Shown here one piece after another: positions 1 to 12,278 of a stretch of DNA of 64,000 bases; position 1 is the first letter of the stretch; each line of letters starts with the position of its first letter. The translations under genes were made by a program, and so were the position numbers. Location of the stretch: the NCBI GenBank assembly GCA_037157565.1, contig JAZHRO010000019.1, positions 22,445,001 to 22,509,000 of the forward strand, written 5' to 3'. This DNA comes from Thalassia testudinum. Its lineage: Eukaryota; Streptophyta; Magnoliopsida; Alismatales; Hydrocharitaceae. Under the pieces are notes generated by a model that worked only from the letters and a program-made list of their open reading frames with translations, was not told where the DNA came from and ran no database searches.

Positions 1-2115
1 TGGGATACACCCTCCAGGGCCTCGGGTAATCAGGTATTCGGGTAGAGCGCACCTAGGACTAGGCTCACTAGTAGTGGGTGGTGAGCGAGGTGTGAACAAG
101 GCTTAGGCAGGTCAGACCCGCGTGAGTAGTGTCACGGGCAAGGCACATGTGAAGGGCGTGCGGAGACCTCACCCCTTGTGCATGTTGAGGTGATAAGCTT
201 TAGCATAAAATCAATATATGTCGCTACATCTGGTTGCTTGCTTCCGAGGTGGGACTAAAGTCCCACCCATCCTTGCATGCATAGCTGGTGATGGCGCCTT
301 CAATTGCGGATGAACGAGTCGTGATATCCTTCTATTGGCAACCTAGAATGCAACCTGGGAGTAAGCCGCGCTGCCTGGGCATGGTATTGGCGAAGAACAT
401 GGCTGAAGGAGCTTGGATGGCATCAGAGATGGAGGCGGTGATGGGTAGAGGACGGCGGCGACCTGAAACATAAAATAGGGCCTCATGGCCACATTAGAAT
501 ACCTCAGGAGCTTCACCAAGGTACGCCGAATGTAATGGCAGTGATTCTGTTGTAGATTAGGGTGTGTGGTGGTCGGTTGGAGTCGGGTACAGCATGTGAA
601 GGTGGGTTTGGTCATCGGTGCGTTTGGATGGGCAATAGGGTGGAATAGGATAGGGGTTTTGTAGGGCATGATGCTGCGAAGGTCGTGAGGCGGTCGGTGA
701 GTTGATTGGTGGTTTGTGGAGGTGAGATGGACTTGCTAGAGGAGTGGTCAGAGATGGGGAGGACGGAGGTGAGCGTGTCGAGTCGAGGGTTATTTTTGGC
801 TTTTTAGAGAAGGAAACTAACCTAACGACCTAAAGAAGCTAATCTGACCCTAGTTTAATGGACGAAAGAGGGAGAACGACACTGGCGTTGGTAGGCCGAT
901 GTTGGGGAAGAAGATGCTTCGGTGAGGGGGACGGCGACGACGATGGGGACAGAGGGGCACCCGCTGGTATGGTGCGACGCGTAGGAAGGTAGGGAAGACG
1001 AATCTGCCACTGGTGTTGTGGTCAGAAGATGAGAGGAGTTGGAGGGAGTCGCCGGAGCTCGAGGAGCTATTCGGTCGGATGAGGAAAGAGGAAATTGGGG
1101 AGTTTCCAACCAAAATTGAGCTTGGGATCTTCGATCTGATTTGGGGAGTCTTTTGCAGATCTCTGGAGGGTGTTTTGGGATTGGGAAGCAAGCTTCCCAA
1201 GCTAGGAAATCTTGCTAAAGATAGGAATTGAAATATACCCGAATCTCTTATGCATTTGCATGAGATATTGATAAGGTTTTAGGGCTTAGGATTTGGCTCA
1301 AAAGGAAGGGAATTCCTTAACGAACTTCTGTTTCAAATCTGATAGGGATTCATCAAGGAATCAAGGAGAACATGCCATATTAAGGTTACTGGAGTTTGTA
1401 GGAATAGGATTCATGGTGGTAGGGACATTTTTGAAGGAAATGATGTTAAAGATAGGGACCTTTGTGTTAGAAATTCAAAAGCTAAGGGCCTATGTGGAAT
1501 AAAGGAATTAGACTTGGACCAAAGTGAAAACTAGGTTGAAATAATTTTAGATTGGGCCCAAATTTTGGTGCAAACCTAATTTGGACCTGAGTAATCCAAT
1601 GGTGAAGTGGGATCTTGGTTTGGACCTAGTTTGACTGGGCAATTTGCATAATTTCCCAAATTAGGGCAAATGTCTATCTGAAACTCTGTTTTAGGTCAAG
1701 ACGGGTTTCAATGGTCAAATTGAAGGTACCAAACCCTAGAGAATATTTTTCTATGAATTTTAGAGGGTTTAGGTGAATTTTATCTTGATCGAAACCTCAT
1801 TTATTTAAGCGGGTCTATTTTTAGGGTTTCGGATGTCATTTAATTCCTGAAACGTGCAAAAACCTTTTCTGTCTGTTCTAACCCACTTATTAGACTTTTA
1901 GGACCATTTGACCCTTGATTAACCCTTGAGAAAAACCTGCGGTTGTTCTACATTCATGATATGATGGTAAAATTACAGTTTTAACCCTAGTTTACTATAT
2001 TTCTCTTAGAATGGATTTTCAATGAATTACAGTCCTCTGGTTGATATGTAGGAGCCTTTAATGACTTTATCAGATCAAATTGAGCTAGTTATGGCTCATG
2101 ATGGTGTTCCCATCA
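1..2115 (-). repeat. E1 3' LTR, truncated at the window edge
   Basis: Homologous to 7490-8914 plus 11416-12129. In element sense it starts at 2115 with a 17-bp palindrome (2099-2115, arms TGATGG/CCATCA). About 600 bp of its far end lies outside the window. The TATA box present in the other LTR (ttttata at 8638-8644) is changed here to ttttgca near 1151, so this copy has lost its core promoter. The conserved 9-bp-arm hairpin is intact at 248-267. Confidence 0.88.
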
Positions 2116-2127
2116 TACCCCCATGCC
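2116..2127 (-). promoter_or_regulatory. E1 3' polypurine tract
   Basis: Minus-strand GGCATGGGGGTA lies directly against the LTR start (TGATGG), as expected for the plus-strand primer. It is preceded by a small hairpin (CTAGC-AAAA-GCTAG) seen also in E2 and, with one change, in E5. Confidence 0.85.
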
Positions 2128-3759
2128 TAGCTTTTGCTAGTCCCTTAGCAAAATCTCATGGAATTAACTCAAATTCTTGACCATGCCTTTTTATGCTCAG
2201 ATTTCTACTGTGTGCTTTCTTTTGTAGATTAGGTCAGAATGCCAATAGTAGACCTAGAGGTACTCAAGTAGCAACCAAGATCCGGACTTGACCATCTCTA
2301 GCCTCACCGCCGCAAAGGTTTCTAAGGTCCACAGGAACTAACCTAAGGTTCATTGATCTCCGTGGTTAAAGCACCTATGCTTAAAACATGTTTAGTCCCG
2401 GTTCAGTTTGCAATGCATTTTTGTAAGAGAGATAGAAGATTTTTTTATTTTTGGAGAGTTTTCTCTCTTTTTTCTTTCTTTATTTCTAGCTTCGGATTGT
2501 CTTTACAACATGATCTGTATCGGATTCCCAGCTCCCACCATCAATCCTCGCAGGGTCCCTGGTAATCGATGCTTCGAGATAGCACCACCCATGGCAACCC
2601 CGAGAACCCTAGCTTTCAACATTTCGATATAGTGCCACCCATGGCATTTTGTAGCTAAAGTCAGGCCCTGGCAATTGACATTTCGGGATAATCCCGCCCA
2701 TGGCACCTGAATCAGCACAAGATGCTTACGTGCCCCCGGTAGGATATTTAGATATCCTATGAGACAAGCACCGAGGAGATGGTATGTTATTGCGCATCTT
2801 CGAGGGAAATTTCCCACCTCTTCGCATCAAGAACTCTTCCAAATCAACTTGTGTTGATAAGCTGCTCCTAATCTAGGTAGCTTTTTCAGAACAGAATTAA
2901 CGCTTTTGCATGATTTTGATAATTAAGCGCACTGAACCAGACTATGTGTGGATTAGGGTGCTTAGGTTATCGAGTCCTACAAACCAGAGGTCAGTTAACG
3001 AGGCTGAATAATCCCTAAGCCTTAGACCTAATACTTAAGCTTCACATTTTCCACAACCTCTTGAGAGTTATCCAAATCTTAACGAATACTTGAATTTTTA
3101 AGCCTAAAACACAGCCCAAGAGGCCTAAGATCAGCATTCATACTAATCTCTTTTGTCTCTTAGAACTTTTTGTCTTTTGTTTCTTTCTTTTGATTTGGTC
3201 TAGAACTAAGTAGATTCCTTAATCTTTTACTAATGACTATCTCTTTTCTTTCAAATTGTTGCTCCTTTTTGACATTTCAAACTCACCTCCTCTTCTCCTC
3301 CTCAAGAATGATATGCATTCAATTTTTCAAAATTTCCTTCTCCATTTTTTTCTTTTTCAATTTTTTCTTTTTTTATTTTTTTAGAATATGTATTTTTTTT
3401 GAGAACCCTTCAGAATTGTGAATTTTTGTATGTTTGCACTTTAACATCCCCCCATGCCTAAGTTTTGCAATGTCCTCATTATAAATGGAGGGTATGAAGC
3501 AGTTTTGGGTTCAGGAATTAGAACAGGATAAACGGGTGGGCGAATGGGTCAGGATGACTGTTGCGGACGATTTCAAGCTCTGGTACGAGTACCAGAGGTG
3601 GGAACAAATGCTATAAAATCGAACTCAGAGTGCAATAGACATGAAGTACAGAAGGATATTCAGAAGGAACTCAGGTTTCTTGGATTGACGGGTTGCCTCC
3701 TTTTAAGTGCTAAATTTAATGCCTTCAGCCAAGCGGAAAATGGTATGGAGAAGGAGTGG
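2128..3759 (-). other. E1 3' non-coding region with internal polypurine tract
   Basis: No supported coding region. Minus-strand GGCATGGGGGG at 3448-3458 is a second polypurine tract, preceded in element sense by AATGAGGACATTGCA. The rest is AT/pyrimidine-rich (for example 3150-3420), collinear with 15149-16725 of E2. The short open frames here are low-complexity. Confidence 0.7.
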
Positions 3760-5697
3760 TCAAATAAGATGAGTTTTGTAAACAAGCACCTTGATCAATA
3801 GCCTAGTTGGTCCAACCAGGTGCTTGTTCAGATCAGCAGGCTGATGATGCAGCCCAAACCCAATCAATCTAGTGGGTTGATAGATATGAATCAGTAGATG
3901 CAGAACCCACCATATGTTGTGAAGCTCAAAAGGATGTGGAAGTGTATAGCTAGGGTTTGGCTGAGTAGAATCAGCCTAGTCAGAGTAGGGATCATCAAAT
4001 GAAAACTGGTCGGTGGAGGATGTAGGAACCCTACGAGAGTGATTAGAGAATGATGGGGTGTGATTTGTAGTCTGATCGATGTCCAAAACCCGATGAAGAT
4101 GTGGAGGAGAATCGTGTGCCATCGGATCATCAAGAGGGGAGTCAGAGTAGAAATTGAGTCCGGTTGTGGGTTGGGGTTGAAAATCGATTTGGGAAGGTTC
4201 TGCATGTGTAGAAGAGGTGGCTTCAAGAATAATTGTATGTGAGGGCTCCTCTAGGAAGGTTTCAAAGATGGGTTCATTTAGAGAGTCCTCATAGTAGCCA
4301 TCAAACTCAAAGGTAAATGCCTGAAGACTGTTTATAGGATCAAGTAAATCTAAGTCATGAAAAGATTCAAACTTTGGGTTGTAGACACTCTTACCAACTT
4401 CTATTTCTAATTCTTGAGTATCAAAAAGAAATGATTCCATCTCAATCGAACCTGATTTTGAATTAATGATCTTAGGATCAGGGACCTTAGAGTCAAAGTT
4501 GAAGAATGGATCATGTATGCTGAGGTCGTAGATTGGCTCATAGTCGTTAGGAAACAAGGGTTCTTCGAAATCAAGGTAAGATTCGAAATCGTCGGAGAAC
4601 TTGCGAGAATTATGTTCTGAATTTGATTTGGGATCAGAGGTTCCACCACTGAGTAAATCAAGATGTGGAGAAGCAGCAACTTGACTTGGGTCTAACCTAG
4701 TTTCAAATTCCAAGCTAAAATAGGTGTCCCTATTAGGCATAGGCACGGTTTCTTGGCTTGTAGGGAAGACCCAGTCAAAACCCAACTCTTCCAACTCCTC
4801 AGTTTCTGTATCGTAGATTAGCATGACTTCAAAAAAATCAATTTGCATCTCTGACAATGTTGGATAAGTGCACTTATCAAATAAAGGCCCAGAATCATAT
4901 TCCCGATTCAAAATCTGATTTTCATTACATGGGGCCTTGTAATCATCCCAAGAAGGCTCAGATCCAAATTCTAAGTTAAGGGTGTGGGTTGGATCACTAG
5001 AATCTAGGTTGGGTTTTACAGAGATGTCAGGATTGCTCTCGAGAGTCTCCTTATCAGAATAAGGGATGGAATTTACACTCTCGAGAGATTCTGATTCACT
5101 CTTGGTATCATAGGTGTCTGGAATATTAGGGCATGGTAGGGTTGGCTCGTAATCATGATCACCTATAATTGGATCCTCCCAACCCGTCTCAAGATCAGGT
5201 ATATCAATCTATATATAATTTGAATCTGAATTCATTTGGGTTGGGGGTCCATAACCACTATGATCATCAAATCCAAGATTTGGGAAATTGTGTTGATCAA
5301 TAGTCTCATTCCAAGATGTTTTGTTAGTTTCTAACGGGTATTTTTGATCAATTGTTCTATATAGCTTATTCAGCAATTCTCCCCGTTCTTCTAAAAATTC
5401 TTGAAATTTTTCTGGAAGTGAAGGGTTTGACCAACATTGCAGACACTCATTATTGTGTAATTTCATCAATTCACTATGTTCTACTAATAGGTGATCCTGG
5501 GTTGAACCATGTTTCATTTGTGTCCATATCATCGTTATAGGATCCAAAATGTGGTTCATTACTTTTGCAAATTTTTCCTAAATGTCCCTTTTATAATATT
5601 CTTCATGGTTTCTATTGGCATTCTCAAGTATCTTTTCTTTCAACCTCATTTGGGACTTAGGTTTTCTAAATAGTCTTCCTATATAGTCTAGCTGCAT
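3760..5697 (-). pseudogene. Acidic ORF of E1, unknown function, three in-frame TAG stops
   Basis: From ATG at 5697 a single minus-strand frame runs ~646 codons to TGA at 3762-3760, broken only by TAG at 5580-5578, 5211-5209 and 3978-3976. The product is strongly acidic, rich in D, E, S, P and F, with no membrane segment, zinc knuckle or enzyme motif I recognise. A Trp/His-rich C-terminal stretch (after 3978) is nearly identical in E2. E2 carries the same protein in the same order with no frameshift between them, which argues that it was once translated. At 3978 E1 has TAG where E2 has CAG. It occupies the position of gag-pol; a structural or packaging role is possible but not shown. Several short reported frames are pieces of this ORF beginning at TTG, not ATG. 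Confidence 0.72.
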
Positions 5698-6870
5698 TTT
5701 TGAATCAAAATGGTGGAATCAAGTTGTAGAATCAAAACTTAGGTTCGGATTGGAGTTGATCAAATTTGAAAGAAATCCCTAAGATAATTTGTGTATGTGC
5801 TCTAAATAGAAGGGATGCGGGACTGGATGTGGATTTTTGACCCAATCAAGGCACCCAAAGATTTTGGGATGACTAAGACAATTTCGAGGCAGATGATACC
5901 TCCAAATAAAAAATTCACACACCCGAGAAGTACCTGGGTAGCCAGGAAGGGAGAGGCCCACAAAGACCCCTACATGATAGAGCGTCCCCATGGGTTACAA
6001 GGTTTCCACCACCCGACCTTCCTTGTTACTGAGGGTCTAGGTAGACCGAAATGTATGAACTTAAGACTTTAAGTCTACCAATTTTATGTCCTAATTTGTG
6101 CCTTGAGTTTCACTTGATCAGAAGTTAATTCAACTTGTGACCTAATTTAGAGGTTGGTTGGCCTACAATGTAGACCAACTTCACCTAACCTGCCCCAAAG
6201 ATGGAAAAATGAGAGCTAGGTCAAGACCTAGAAATCACCCTGATTTGACTCCCAGGTTATTAGGTCCAAGGGTTTTAGGATTCAAGTGAATTTAGAACCT
6301 GTATTTTAGTGTTTTTATAATTAGATCTTTTCAACCAAGGGATTGGGTAGCACACAAATGTGGTTGGGTTTATTTCCTTTTATGCAGGCAAGTGTGAACT
6401 AGCACTACAAAACCCTAAAATTGAAAACCTAATTGGCTCTATTCTACATCCAATTTGATCTTAAAATGTTCTCCTTGGACTTCAAATAAGAAGTGCATAG
6501 TCCAAGAAGGTTAGAAATTAAGCATAGTCCCTAATAGGCACAGGAAATTTGGGGTAGGATCTCTAAATAAAATCACTTCAACTTCAATGAGATTTGAAAA
6601 AAAAAATCGCAAATCAGGAAACTTGCCTTTTAAATGATAATTACTATGAAAAATGAGGCAGTTGATTCCTAATTGATTGTTTCCTTTTTGTCTTCCCAAG
6701 ATTAGGAGGCTGATTAGGGAAGAAAAAAGAAGTTACCAGCCCTGGAGTGTTTAATTTGCACGGAAGATCTCCTCGTGAAGTACCTTGCAAAATCATAAGA
6801 AAGCAAATAGGGAAGTCAGTGCTCAAATATAATCAAATAATGCAGAGAATAACGGTGAATTGCGCATTGC
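5698..6870 (-). other. E1 leader between primer site and ORF
   Basis: About 1.2 kb of non-coding leader. The segment near 5820-5970 is shared with E2 (around 18830-18980) and, in reverse, with the E3 fragment 12130-12278. The leader is therefore common to autonomous and non-autonomous members and is the likely place for packaging signals (inference). No ORF supported. Confidence 0.6.
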
Positions 6871-6888
6871 TCCCTGGCAACGGTGCCA
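6871..6888 (-). promoter_or_regulatory. E1 primer-binding site for tRNA-Asp
   Basis: Minus-strand TGGCACCGTTGCCAGGGA lies three bases from the LTR end and matches the complement of the plant tRNA-Asp(GUC) 3' end at 16 of 18 positions (tRNA sequence recalled). E2 and E5 carry closer matches at the same place. Confidence 0.85.
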
Positions 6889-9611
6889 AAATGTTGATGG
6901 GCGAAATCGATGTTTCAAATGTTGCGTAGTAGTATAAGTTGAAATCGCTTGAAAATAAATAAAATATATTACTCGAATGGAAGTCCGAGATCGAACATAG
7001 GGGGCAATTAGCAATTCACACACTAATCTCAAATAATATGTAACTGAGCACAAGAAATGAACTAATAAATTACTCAGAAATGATAATCAATATAAAGCAT
7101 GAGTTTAACATATGGCAAAAAGGATCTCAAAGCAAAAACAATGGTGATTTAGATCACCAATTATTCAATTTAAGCATATATGCATTGAGTTCAAATAATG
7201 CAATAGTGCCATCAACCATTCAAGTTAGGTACTTAAATAACCAGATAAAGCCACAAATCAGACGTTAGGTCTGATGACCAGATGACTTAACCAACAAGTG
7301 CTACAGTGCTAGAGAAGCACTATTCTTCTTCTTCCTCTTCTCTTCTTCCTCCTGCTGTAGGCCTTCTTCCTTTCCTCTTCTTCTCTCTTCTTTACGCACA
7401 GAGGGAGGCCAGCCCTCCAGCAACTAAGTGTCGCATAGGGCAAAACACCCTCTTCCCCTACTCTCTCTTTCTTTCTCTCTCTAGGATCCTCCCTCCCAAG
7501 GTCTCGGGTAATCGGGTATTTAGGTAGAGTGCACCCAGGACTAGGCTCACTGATAGTGGGTGGTGAATGAGGTGTGAACAGGGCTTAGGCGAGTCGAATC
7601 TGCACCAGACCAACGTGAGTAGTGTCACGGGCGAGGGGCATGTGAGGGGCGTGTGAGTACCTCACCCCCTATGCATGCTGAAGCGATGAGCCTTTAGCGT
7701 AAAATCAATATATGCTGCTATGTCTGGTTGCTCGCTTCTGAGGTGGGACTAAAGTCCCACCCTTCCTTGGAGCTGTGATGGCACCTTCTATTGCGGATGA
7801 ACGAGCTGTGATATCTTTCTATTAGCAACCTGGAATGCACCCTGGGAGTAAGCCGCACTGCCTGCGCCTGGTATTGGTGAAGAACACGGCCGGAGGAGCT
7901 TGGATGGAGTCGGAGATGGAGGCTGCGATGGGTGGAGGATGGCGATGACCTAAAACATGAAATAGGGCCTCACGACCACATTAGAATATCGAAGGAGCTT
8001 CGCCAAGGGACAGCGAATGTAATGGTGGTGATTCCGTGGCGGATTAGGGTGTGTGGTGGTTGGTTGGAGTCGGGTATAGCGTGTGAAGGTGGTTTTGGTC
8101 ATCGAGGTGTTTGGATGGGCAATACAGTGGAATAGGATAGGGGTTTTGTAGGGCATGATGCTGCGAAGGTCGTGAGGTGGTTGGCAAGTTGATTGGTGGT
8201 TTGTGTAGGTGAGATGGACTCGCCAGAGGATTGGTCGGAGACGGGGAAGACGGAGGTGAGCGAGTCGAGTCGAGGGTTATTTTTGGCTTTTTGGAGAAGG
8301 AAACTAACCTAAGCACCTAAAGAAGCTAATCTAACCCTAATTTAATGGATGAAAGAGGGAGAACGGCACCGGCGTTGGTAGGCCGGTGCTGTGGAAGAAG
8401 ATGCTCCGGTGAGGGGGATGGCGACAACTATGGGGACAGAGGGGTGCCCGCTGGTATGGCGTGACGCGAAGGAAGGTAGGGAAGATGAATCTACCACTGG
8501 TATTGTGGTAAGATGACGAGAAGAGTCGGAGGGAGTCACTGGATCTCGAGGAGCTATTCGGTCGGATGAGGAAAAAGGAAATTGGGGAGTTTCTGGCCAA
8601 AATCTAGCTTGGGATCTTTGATCTGATTTGGGGGGTCTTTTATAGATCTCTGGAGGGTGTTTTGGGCTTGGGAAGTTGTTTTGGGCTTGGGAAGCAAACT
8701 TCCCAAGCTAGGAAATCTTGCTAAAGATGGGAATTGAAATATACCCGAATCTCTCATGCGTTTGCATGAGATATTGAGAAGGTTTTAGGGCTTAGGATTT
8801 GGTTCAAAATGAAGGGAATTCCTTGACGAACTTCCCTTTCAAATTTGAGAGGGATTCATCAAGGAATCAAGGAGAGCATGCCATATTAAGGTTGCCGGAG
8901 TTTGTAGGAATAGGTGATGAGAACCTCATCATGAGCCATAACTAGCTCATTTTGACCTAATACAAAGGATAAAAGCTCCTACATAACTCAAGGAAAGGCT
9001 TAACTCAGAGAATTCTGAGTTTAAGGAGAAAACAAGTCATAAGGGGTAAAAATGCAATTTTACCAGTATAATCTGCATACAGGGTAATTCAGGGCCCAAA
9101 CATAGGTCAAAGCAACTTAATAAGAATAAAAGTGGGATGAGATGATCTAGCGCGGTCAAACAAGGTTTAATATAGAAATGAAATTCACCATCAGATTCCT
9201 TAGGTCCTAATTAGTCATGTATAAAAACTTGAGCCTAAGAAGAAACCTCCTTGACCAACTTTACACTTTGGTCCTCACATATTTACTTTTTGGCCCTCAA
9301 CTTTTGAACCCTCGCATTTTGGCCCCTAACTCTCCTTCGTTCTTTGCGTTCAGGTCCCCCCTGCAAAACCTGCCAGCACCATGCTCCGGCGACCTTGCGC
9401 GGAGCATGGCGCCGCGCAGGGTGAGGGGGAGAGCCTGGCAAGTAAACCGGGGGTGCCCTGCGTCGTCAGCCGTCGCAGGGACACCCCCCTGGTCGCTGTA
9501 ACCCACCATACCGGCCGAGCGAACGCACGGACGGTATGGGTTTCCATCTCCGGCGTCCTCCGGCGACGGAGACACGTCGTCTCCCTCCGCCTTCCTCCCT
9601 GTTTTGATCCC

Positions 9612-9619
9612 TATAAATA
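9612..9619 (+). promoter_or_regulatory. S1 TATA box
   Basis: TATAAATA followed by a GC-rich stretch; same relative position as the TATA boxes of E1 and E2 LTRs, ~885 bp before the conserved hairpin in both S1 and E2. Confidence 0.7.
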
Positions 9620-10498
9620 CCCCCGTCGCTCCACCGACCTCGGCAGCTCGGATCTGACGGAGAAAACCCCCAACTTTCCTCTCCTCTCACTCCGGCAGAC
9701 GCCCACCAGCTCCGGCGGTTCTTCCACCTCCTCCTCTTCGCTCTGCCGCAATACCAGCAGCAGAGACTTCCTCCCCTGCTCTTCCCGCGCCACGCCGTAC
9801 CCAGCTGGCGCCTCTCCAGCTCTCTGCTCGCCGCCGCCCCTTCCCCTGGGCATCTTCTTCTCCGGCGACAGTCGATACGACTGTCGCCCTGCCCCGGCCC
9901 CTTTCGTCTCCGTAGCTAGGTCAAAACTCCTCCCCATCTCCCCCTCTTTCTTTTCCTCACTGTCTTTTATTTGATTAAACCCTCGACCGCTCCTGTTCAC
10001 CCTCACCTTCTCCGCCTCCGGCCATCCTCCGGCGAGCCGCTCCCATCACCTCAGCAACCCACACGGCTCGCCGACCACCGCAGAACCTCCGCCTCCTCAT
10101 CCTGATCAACCCCCGCCCTTCCACTTCCCCCACATCACCCTCTGCAACCCCACCGAACAAACCCATCCTCCGACCCACAGTCCGACCTAGGGCAGCCCTT
10201 GCACGTCGCCCCACGCCTCGCCACCACCCACACGAGCTTCGTCGCACCCTGGCGAAGCTCCCGGCACCTTCTGATTAGGCCGAGAGGCCGTTTTGCTGTG
10301 AACAGGCCACCCGACCTCCGCCGCCATTGCCGTGCAGAAGGAGCTGCTTCCGCCTGCAGCTGCAGGCGCGCCACGCCCAGATTCGACTCCCAGACCTTGC
10401 GAGGCGTTTCGACAAAGCATCAGGCTCGCAGCTGGGGCGAAGGCCTCGCGTGAAGCCGCGATCGCCCGCTGCTTTCTCCGCTGCGGGCGCTCAATTAG

Positions 10499-10519
10499 GG
10501 TGGGACATTTAGTCCCACC
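10499..10519 (+). repeat. Conserved LTR hairpin A in S1
   Basis: Arms GGTGGGAC and GTCCCACC separated by ATTTA. The same stem occurs in both LTRs of E1 (248-267, 7742-7761) and E2 (13296-13316, 20890-20910). It lies downstream of the TATA box and should be present in the RNA. Confidence 0.7.
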
Positions 10520-10921
10520 TCGGAAAAGTCTGAAGAGGCGCAGCGGTATAAGGCGCAAAAGTGCTGGAGGCTTACTGCCTCAGCACACTGGGTGAGGTCC
10601 CCTACACCCGCCCGGTTACCCGGTCTCGTCCGCGCTCACGCCCCGCGGACCTGACCCGACCCGACTTAGACTGACCTGCACTCCTCGCCCACCACACACG
10701 CCGGTGGGCCTGGACCCGGGCGCGACCCGTATCCGACTACCTGGTAGCTCTGGGAGAGCTTTCCCAAGAGCGGATTCTGAGAGAGAGAGACGCGGGGGGG
10801 GGAGGGTAGAGTAGGTTTTGCCCTCTGAGGTAAACTCTGAAGTGTGCAGGCACAGGTGAAGAAGAAGGACCGCAGAAGAAGAAGGAAGCTGAGGGCGACA
10901 CTGTAGCAACAAGCGGTTTAA

Positions 10922-10947
10922 GTCGTCTGATTGGAAAATCAGACGAC
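10922..10947 (+). repeat. Conserved LTR hairpin B in S1
   Basis: Perfect 11-bp arms GTCGTCTGATT/AATCAGACGAC with loop GGAA. E2 has an equivalent hairpin with arms GACGTCTGATT/AATCAGACGTC at 20123-20148. Confidence 0.7.
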
Positions 10948-12129
10948 GTCCTGAAGGGAAAAGAAGAAAGAAGAAGAGACGACGTCCTGATAGGAAAAAG
11001 AAAGAAGAAAGAAGGAGATCTGAAGAATAGCACAAGAAGGCGAGGCAGAGGAGAACACAAAAGAACAAGGGAAGAACTGAAAGAAGAGAAGCACGAGAAG
11101 AAGATCTGAAGAAAGGAAAAGAAGAAAGAAAGGAAAAGAAGAAGAATAGGACCGCTGCAGATAAAGAAGAAGATAACAGAAGATTTGAGACGAGGAGAAG
11201 CAAAGAGAAAAGAAGAATAGACAACAAATTCTTTCTCTCTCTTTCTTTATTTTTTGTAAAAGAAACTTGTACCCCTAGAATACAACTTGCTCCCTGAGTT
11301 CGACCTCGGGAACTCTTTTATTTTTCGAGTAAAAAAATTATATATTTGAAATGATGGCAATAACTGGCTATACTACAACGCTATAACAATAAAACCCGGT
11401 TATATCTGTCCCTCAATAGGATTCATGGCATCAGGGACCTTCTTGAAGGAAATGATGTTAAAGATAAGGACCTTTGTGTAATAAATTCAAAATCTAAGGG
11501 CCTATGTGAAATAAAGGAAATCAGACTTAGACCAAAGTGCAAACTAGGTTGAAACAATCTTAGATTGGGCCCAAATTTTGGTGTAAACCCAATTTGAACC
11601 TAAGGAATCCAATGGTGAAGTTGGATCATGGTTTGGACCTAGTTTGATTGGGTAATTTACATAATTACCCAAATTAGGGTAAATGTCTGTCTGAAACTCT
11701 ATTATAGGTCAAGACAGGTTTCAATGGTCAAATTGAAGGTACCAAACCCTAGAGAATATTTTTATATGAATTTTAGAGGTTTTAGGTGAATTTTATCCTG
11801 ACCAAAGCCTCAGTTGTTTAAGCAGGTTTGTGTTTAGGGTTTCGGATTTCATTTAATTCCTGAAATACGTGAAAATCTTTTTCTGTTTGTTCTAACTCAC
11901 TTGTTAGACTTTTAAGACCATTTGACTCTTGATTAACCCCTGAGAAAAACCTGTGGTTATTCTGCATTTAGGATATGATGGTAAAATTACAGTTTTAACC
12001 CTAGTTTACTGTATTTCCCTCAGAATGGATTTGCAATGAATTATAGTCCTCTAGCGGTTATATAGGAGCATTTAATGACTTTATCAAATCAAATTAAGCT
12101 AGTTATAGCTCATGATGGTGTTCACATCA

Positions 12130-12278
12130 GTAGGGATCTTTGCAGGACTCTCCCTTCCTAGGTGCCCAAGCAATTGTCGGGTGGGTGAGTTCTGATCCGG
12201 AGGTAACATCCTCCTTAAACCTCCTTAGTTATCCAAAATTTTTTGTGTGCCTCGATTGGGTCCAATACACATACTGTC
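12130..12278 (+). mobile_element. E3 leader fragment between E1 and E2
   Basis: The reverse complement aligns with E1 5820-5970 and E2 18830-18980, so this is leader sequence of a related element in plus orientation. E2 then inserted at CTGTC (12274-12278). The other side resumes at 22724 and leads into an Athila-type gag. Confidence 0.75.

Larger units (their letters stand above)
8915..11415 (+). mobile_element. S1: solo LTR (2501 bp) with perfect TSD
   Basis: It begins TGATGAG, ends CCCTCA, and is flanked by ATAGG on both sides (8910-8914 and 11416-11420). Removing the insert and one ATAGG restores the E1 LTR. The LTR is related to those of E1 and E2: same start, TATA at 9612-9619, hairpin 10499-10519, hairpin 10922-10947, purine-rich tract 10850-11220, and a U5 match to tRNA-Asp at 11368-11380. 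No internal domain remains, so it is the product of LTR-LTR recombination. Its middle (9330-10740) is much more GC-rich than its surroundings, which produces long chance ORFs. Confidence 0.95.
1..12129 (-). mobile_element. E1: large non-autonomous Athila-type LTR retrotransposon, cut by the left window edge
   Basis: Read on the minus strand, the order is 5' LTR (6892-12129, interrupted by S1), tRNA-Asp primer site (6871-6888), leader, one acidic ORF (3760-5697), internal polypurine tract, 3' polypurine tract (2116-2127) and 3' LTR (2115 to beyond base 1). Repeats near 1-1450 and 7490-8910 align base by base, which identifies the LTR pair. No protease, reverse transcriptase or integrase is present, so it could only move with proteins from another element. 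The target-site duplication cannot be tested because the far end lies outside the window; the candidate on the right is GTAGG at 12130-12134. The right flank is leader sequence of a relative (E3) in the opposite orientation, so E1 inserted into a relative. Confidence 0.88.
6892..12129 (-). repeat. E1 5' LTR, split by solo LTR S1
   Basis: Without S1 and its duplicated target the LTR is ~2.73 kb. Plus-strand ends are TGTTGATGG at 6892 and ACATCA at 12129. TATA box at 8638-8644 (minus). Conserved hairpin at 7742-7761. Inverted repeat ATCAGAC/GTCTGAT at 7257-7275. A pyrimidine-rich plus strand at 7316-7490 gives a purine-rich RNA. The S1 insertion point is fixed by comparison with 1400-1410 of the other LTR, where the sequence is uninterrupted. 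Confidence 0.88.

Noticed and set aside
850..1200. Small conserved LTR ORF just after the TATA box (also 8337-8600, 13898-14161, 31177-31434)
   Set aside because: Parts look alike between LTRs, but the frames start at TTG and not ATG, and the differences look like ordinary DNA drift.
7316..7490. CTTCTT runs as possible coding or microsatellite loci
   Set aside because: Part of the conserved purine/pyrimidine tract of the LTR family, not an independent satellite.
9381..9974. 197-codon plus-strand open frame in S1
   Set aside because: It spans the LTR promoter and TATA box, is a by-product of high GC, and has no homologous protein that I recognise.
10616..11227. 203-codon minus-strand open frame
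   Set aside because: Antisense to the purine-rich tract of S1; low-complexity L/S/F run.
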